Assembly: GCA_013396915.1 (NCBI GenBank)
Contig: VWZL01000451.1
Location: 454,902-518,901, forward strand
Source: Stercorarius parasiticus
Taxonomy: Eukaryota > Chordata > Aves > Charadriiformes > Stercorariidae
Direction: 5' to 3'
DNA: 64,000 nucleotides
The notes beneath the pieces were generated by a model that was not told the origin of the DNA, did not search any database, and was given only the letters and a program-made list of their open reading frames with translations. Made by a program: the position numbers and the translations under genes. Below are positions 59,027-64,000 of this stretch, one piece after another. Each line of letters begins with the position of its first letter. Positions within the stretch are counted from its first letter, which is position 1.

Positions 59027-61548
59027 TAACAGTAGTGGTTGGAATGGTAAAAAGTAGCTGTTGACAGAGGAATAACCTTTTAAAGCCATGACCCAAGAGA
59101 ACTAACTCCTTTTGTAGTCCAGTAGCTCTGTGCCAGCTACCTTTCACATGATTGCTGAGATGTTTCCTCTTCAGAGCTGTATCTTCTTGTGTTGATTGGT
59201 AAATCTGGCACTAAGAAGGCTGTGAAAGAAGCCTGGAAACCAAGGCAAGCTTTTGTTTTCTTCCTTCGGTTAATCATTGCAGACCTCTGCCTAGAAGACA
59301 AAAAAAGCAGAAGCATTTCTTTTGCGTGAAAGCTACCACAAATGTTTGCCAGGCTAAAAATGGCAAATAAAGATTTGGGAGCAGGGGTGCAGCAGACCAG
59401 CAAACCAGCATCGGAGACAGAAGTAACGAGGCAAAACCCCCCAGATAAAACAGCTGAGAGTTTAGAAGAGTTTATTCGTAACCGACTGATGATATTAGGA
59501 GAATACTCTATAACGACTCCTGCTGCCTGTGTGTAGCTCCCACAACATGTCAGTGACAAGATGTATTTTCCCTTTCTATGGCAGATTTGGATGCTTGTTA
59601 GGACAGGGAGCAGCTTTTCAACCATCACAGCTGAGCCCTTGACTTCAGCTCCAGCCTTCTGACTTTTGTAGACCCCTGCTTCTGGGCTGGGATTAGTTTT
59701 GGTTTTCTTCCCTCCTCAGATATGCACCTTGCATCTCACATCAGACAACTTTACCAATGTATTTCCCAACAGCTGCGAACTGTTTTAGAGATGCAGATGG
59801 TTTACTTATTTACATTTATTTTAAAGACACCATCACAATAAAACTGAAATTCTTCTACAATAAGACACATAGTCTTCAGTCTGACAATATCCCGAAGCAT
59901 CCTGGCAGTTACCCAAAGCCGTGCTTAGATATCATATTGATATCTCGTGAAAAAGATCTAAGACCTGCAATCATCAACCTAAGGATGCTTTGCAATGCTG
60001 GGAAATTCTCAGTCAGTTTGTAAGACAATGAGGTGGTTATTATGGGGTTTTTTTTCCCTCGGTAGGTGCAAGCGAGCGCCAAGCGAGCTGTGGTACAGTT
60101 GCCCCGGAGTTCTTGGAGCTGGACCAGCAGTGAGTTTGACCCAACACGCACGAGAGGCGTGTTGTTCAGCTGATAAGGAAACTGAGAATGTGCATCAGCA
60201 AATACAGTTTGTTTATCCCGTAATAACTGTTTTTGAGTAGTACAAGCAAAAAGAGGCCGGGTCTGCACTAGACAGATAAGAGCTCTGACCAAAAGGACGA
60301 CCAAAGGTCGCGCCAGGCCTCCTGGAAACTTCAAAAGAGAAGCCTTCGGTGGGAATGGATGACTAAGGGAATCGCAAAGGGCTGCTGGAGTCTTTTATCT
60401 TTGCACTACCTCTTCAAATCCAGCTCAACACTTCAGTCATTTATTGTTGCCATCGTCTGATGGATGTACACGGGGCTCAGTCTTGTTCCTACTGCACGTG
60501 TGTTTGTGGCCAAAAAAACCCCCACCGCTGTGGCCACGGCTAACTGGCCGCCTCGTTAACGATCTCCGCTAATAACCGAATGAAAGAGTGTGTGGAGCTG
60601 AAAAGTGAGCTGCTATCTGGTTCTTACAGATGTTTTCTTCAGGTCAGGAAAGGCTCAATAGCAGCAGAATTTTCTCTAGGGGTGCCTTAATGTTCTCTGT
60701 GTTCCTTGGGTGAAGAAAGACCTTCTGAGCTCCCACAGGGTCCCGGCACTTTCCACAAGATCATGAAATATTCTTCCAACCCTGGCTTTCAGTGGGGTCT
60801 TTCACACATCCGTTAGGCCGTGAATCACGTCTTCGCATCAGGAATCACACACAAAGCACAGGAAATTATAAGTATTCCTGGGGCTTTATCACTGCCTTTT
60901 TTTGACCATGTTGAATTTGAAATTAGCCGCCTTGGTCTCCTGCGAACTTTATCAGGGCTCTTGTCTGTCAGCATTAATCCAGCACGCACAACTGTATATG
61001 TGCAAAAGCTGAAAGCAGGTATTGGCGTTGCTGGCCTGTGATGAAGGCACCTACCTACTAATTACCCACTGCACTGAGTTTCTCTTCCACACTGTCTGCT
61101 TACTTTCATGTGTTAGCTCTTGGACGCAAGAATCGTGCCTTTTGATGCTATTCACGCACTTTAAAGTAAATAAACTTTATTTTGGATTCTTTCACAGGAT
61201 AATGTTTACACTTGCAGCAGTATCTTATATTTGATTTATGTGAAAGGGGATGGTATGAAAGGAAAACCAACTCAGAGCTAAGTGACCCTGGGAAAGAATA
61301 ATGCCAGTTTGTGTCAACACAGAATCTTTCGTCTGAAGAAAACAGCCCACTCCATCAAAATGGCTCTCTAAGTGGGATTTCAAATTCAGCAAACATACAT
61401 AAATATTTTAGACCCATTTTGGAGCTAAGAATAGGAGACAAAAGGAGTTGCTAATAAAAAAAGACAAGCCTGAAGTCACAGAGCACCTTGACTCAGAGCT
61501 ATGCCCTGCAAGACAGGGAAGGACCCGTTCGTGGACTATTCCAACATG
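59027..61548. other. Intergenic, candidate E-box/GATA/ETS element, no gene seen
   Basis: Non-coding. The 163-codon minus-strand frame at 59137-59628 and the 141-codon frame at 59909-60334 have no recognisable domain. The motif cluster at 60167-60280 is described separately. A T run lies at 60049-60056. Confidence 0.5.
60167..60280. promoter_or_regulatory. Candidate E-box/GATA/ETS composite element
   Basis: CAGCTGATAAGGAAA (60167-60181) overlaps an E-box (CAGCTG), a GATA site (TGATAAG) and an ETS core (AGGAA). About 100 bp further on, CTG (60263-60265) is followed after nine bases by GATAAG (60275-60280). That matches the published E-box-N9-GATA arrangement for the TAL1/LMO2/GATA1 complex, except that only a half E-box is present. 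It lies 8.3 kb past the LMO2 stop. Motif presence is seen; enhancer activity is inferred. Confidence 0.35.
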
Positions 61549-62057
61549 GACCTGTTGGAACGGGTCCAGAAGAGGGCCACAAAGATCATCTGAGGGCTGG
61601 AGTCCCTCTCCTATGAAGACAGGCTGAGAGAGTTGGGGCTGTTCAGCCTGGAGAAGAGAAGGCTCCAGGGAGACCTTATAGCAGCCTTCCAGTACCTAAA
61701 GGGGGCCTATAGGAGAGCTGGGGAGGGACTCTTTATCAGGGAGTGGAGCAATAGGACGAAGCGGAACGGTTTAAACTAAAAGAGGGAAGATTTAGATTAG
61801 ATATTAGGAAGAAATTCTTGACTATGAGGGTGGTGAGACACTGGAACAGCAAGTTGTGGATGCCCCATCCCTGGAGGTGTTCAAGGCCAGGCTGGACGGG
61901 GCTTTGAGCAACCTGGGCTGGTGGGAGGTGTCCCTGCCCAGGGCAGGGGGTTGTAACTAGATGATCTTTAAGGTCCTTTCCAACCCAAACCATTCTATGA
62001 TTCTGTGATTCCATGGTACTGTGATTCTATGCTACTGTGATTCTACGATTCTATGAA
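61549..62057 (+). mobile_element. CR1 LINE, 5'-truncated, about 510 bp
   Basis: Plus strand: GTTGGAACGGGTCCAGAAGA, GGGCTGTTCAGCCTGGAGAA, TAGATATTAGGAAGAAATTC, GGTGGTGAGACACTGGAAC, CCCCATCCCTGGAGGTG and AACTAGATGATCTTTAAGG. The tail is extended with several ATTCTATG/ACTGTGATTC units. The coding remnant contains stops and shifts (for example TGA soon after ATCATC at 61588), so it is inactive. Confidence 0.95.
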
Positions 62058-64000
62058 GGACCAGCGGCTGCTTTTTGACACCTTGGCAACCGATGGAGAC
62101 AAGACCAGCCATGTAGACCAGCCCTCGCACAATTCCAGATAGACCAACCTCAGCCATCTTGCCACAGTGTTCCTTCCCCAGCTCATCCCCACATCAGGAG
62201 GTGAGAGGCACAAGGCCATGAAGCTCAAACCGAACTTGCAGCCCTCTGCACTAAGGGACCAGCCTGGATTACTGCCCACGGCATACCTTGTAAGGGCCAG
62301 AAGTACGAAAGCCAGGAGTAGAATCCAGCCATGGTTACTTCAAGTCTTTCACTGCAACCACTAGATAAAGTCCATGGGTTGAATTCTTGGTGATTCCTTT
62401 GACTTCATTTGCCCTTGGATCTGTCAAGGCTAAGTCACCATCGTGTGAGGGAGATCCAGGAGGGCTGTTGTGTCGTTGTTGGCCATGTCTATGTGGCAGT
62501 AACAAGGAAGGGTCGATTTTTTTTAAACTGTTGTTTCATTCTGTCAGAAGGCACCCTGACGCTGTATTCTGACAGATATCCCATTTGTTACTGAAATGTC
62601 CGACAAGCTCCCGTGTAATATTTAGTTCATTCACGTACACACTTCACTGAAGTTCTGGCTCTGATCCCTTTCGCTACCTCTCTGTCATCTTCCCCATCTC
62701 ATCTGAGATTCACTCCCATGAAGCCTGAAAAAGTGATTTGGTTATCGGTTCGTTTGTAAATTCCCTTACCTTTCCAAGGACGGCTCAACTGTCTTTACAT
62801 TTCTGGGATTCACTGGAGTCACTGCAGGATCACACAGCTCCCATTTTTAATTTTCTTACCTTACTCCTTCTGTGCTCTTTATTAAAGCCGCTCGTTGCGT
62901 TCTGGTTAATTTTAGATGATCAGATTTCCAAGCAAAGGTCATCGCCTTTTCATTCCTATGAAGCCCTGACCTTATTGCATCTTTGCTACAGTAAAGAACA
63001 AACCCAATAATAATAGTATAATAACAACACAAATTTTCGGCACCTCAGCTTCTTTCTTACTACCAATTCCCCAAGCTGTCTACTCCCCTCAAAGTCTCAG
63101 TTTTGCCCATTTATTATTGTCCATTTAGAGCACTAAGGAGCTGATCTTGTGAAATGTAGACCATCCCCTGACCAAAAATCTTAGCGCATTAGGTGAATTT
63201 CTCAGCACCCGGTGGTGAAGATCCCTAGTGTGTCGTTTCATTAGATTTTCAATAAGTAAAAATAAATGAAGGATGCTAGAAGCCTCATCACCTTTCAAAG
63301 ATTAGACACGGGGTGCGTGAAGCAATCTGAGAAATTTTTGGTGAGGAATACCTCTGATATATTTAGCCATTTGGGCTCTAAGACTTGTGATAATGGAAGA
63401 AAAACCGGGCTCCATTATTAAAGCAGAAAAGAACCTTTATGACTAGACTGAGCTGAAAAAGTGCCACAATAACATACCGTGGCCAGTTTGCACAGCTCTT
63501 GGTTATTTAACGGAGAACGCAAAACCTGCTGTGGGTAAAGCAGTTAAATGCTACAATTTTAAGGGTTTTTTTTGCTTTTGTTTGTGGTTGTTGGGGTTTT
63601 TTTGGGGGTATGTGTGTTTAATTTGCATTTTGCAAAATTTTTGTTCAGCTTCAGGAACAGGTATTTCTCTTTTACTTTCTTTGCACTTGCTAGGATATCC
63701 ATTAGGAAAGTAAAATGTCAGCTCTTCGACGCACACCTGAGGAGCCCCCAGCCTAACCAGTGAGGATAATTAATTTTTACAGCTAATTCCTGCATTCTAG
63801 ACCACTTCATCTCCATCCTCACGGCGGCCTGAGCCCCCATGTAACACTGGTCCCGGCTACAATTAGCCCTGCTGCAGTCACACCTCTGCCCGTCAACTCT
63901 CAGAAAAGAAACAAAGATCTAGAAACCTGAAGAGCTGCGGATGTGGAGCTGTCCTCAAATATTCCAGAATTGTTTTAATTGGTCAAGGTAATACATGCTT
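62058..64000. other. Intergenic right edge, nothing recognised
   Basis: Non-coding DNA with a T/G-rich simple stretch around 63566-63612 and no exon similar to a known protein. In mammals the next gene downstream of LMO2 in the same direction is FBXO3, but no FBXO3 exon is visible here. Confidence 0.5.

Noticed and set aside
59137..59628. 163-codon minus frame downstream of LMO2
   Set aside because: No recognisable domain or exon structure. Similar lengths arise by chance in this window.
62058..64000. Possible FBXO3 exons at the right edge (next gene in mammals)
   Set aside because: No F-box or ApaG-like coding sequence was recognised in any frame here.
1..64000. CRISPR arrays, prophage, operons, tRNA or rRNA genes
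   Set aside because: No regularly spaced repeat-spacer array, no prokaryotic gene organisation, and no tRNA cloverleaf or rRNA sequence was recognised. The genome is vertebrate.

Overview
This window looks like bird nuclear DNA (sauropsid at least). Ten CR1 LINE fragments carry the avian-type 3' tail of TTCTATGAT-like repeats. Old, decayed MIR-like SINE relics are present, and long low-GC non-coding stretches surround very few exons. There are no prokaryotic features: no operons, Shine-Dalgarno starts or CRISPR array. I cannot name the species.

The only protein-coding gene I can support is LMO2 (rhombotin-2, the LIM-only bridging factor of the TAL1/GATA/LDB1 complex), on the + strand. Two coding exons are visible. 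Exon 48755-48970 encodes LIM1 and exon 51689-51908 encodes LIM2 and the stop. The 3' UTR runs to a poly(A) signal at 52670. The first coding exon, about 14 residues in vertebrate LMO2, is not visible. It most likely lies in the 414-bp assembly gap (45165-45578), inside a GC-rich island just downstream of a proximal promoter-like segment (about 44750-44905) with ETS-type sites.

Layout: 1-370 is a CpG-rich island, possibly the promoter of the divergent neighbour (CAPRIN1 in mammals) or a distal LMO2 promoter. 371-44740 is about 44 kb without recognisable exons, holding scattered CR1 and MIR relics, simple repeats and candidate GATA/E-box/ETS clusters. 44750-52695 is LMO2. 52700-64000 is downstream intergenic DNA with four larger CR1 copies, two of them an inverted pair close to the LMO2 3' end, and an E-box/GATA/ETS composite about 8 kb past the gene.

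The most unusual structure is a diverged direct repeat of about 310 bp. One copy (47895-48202) lies upstream and one (49120-49436) downstream of the LIM1 exon. It matches no family I recognise. I found no new multi-gene system; the interest here is regulatory and structural.
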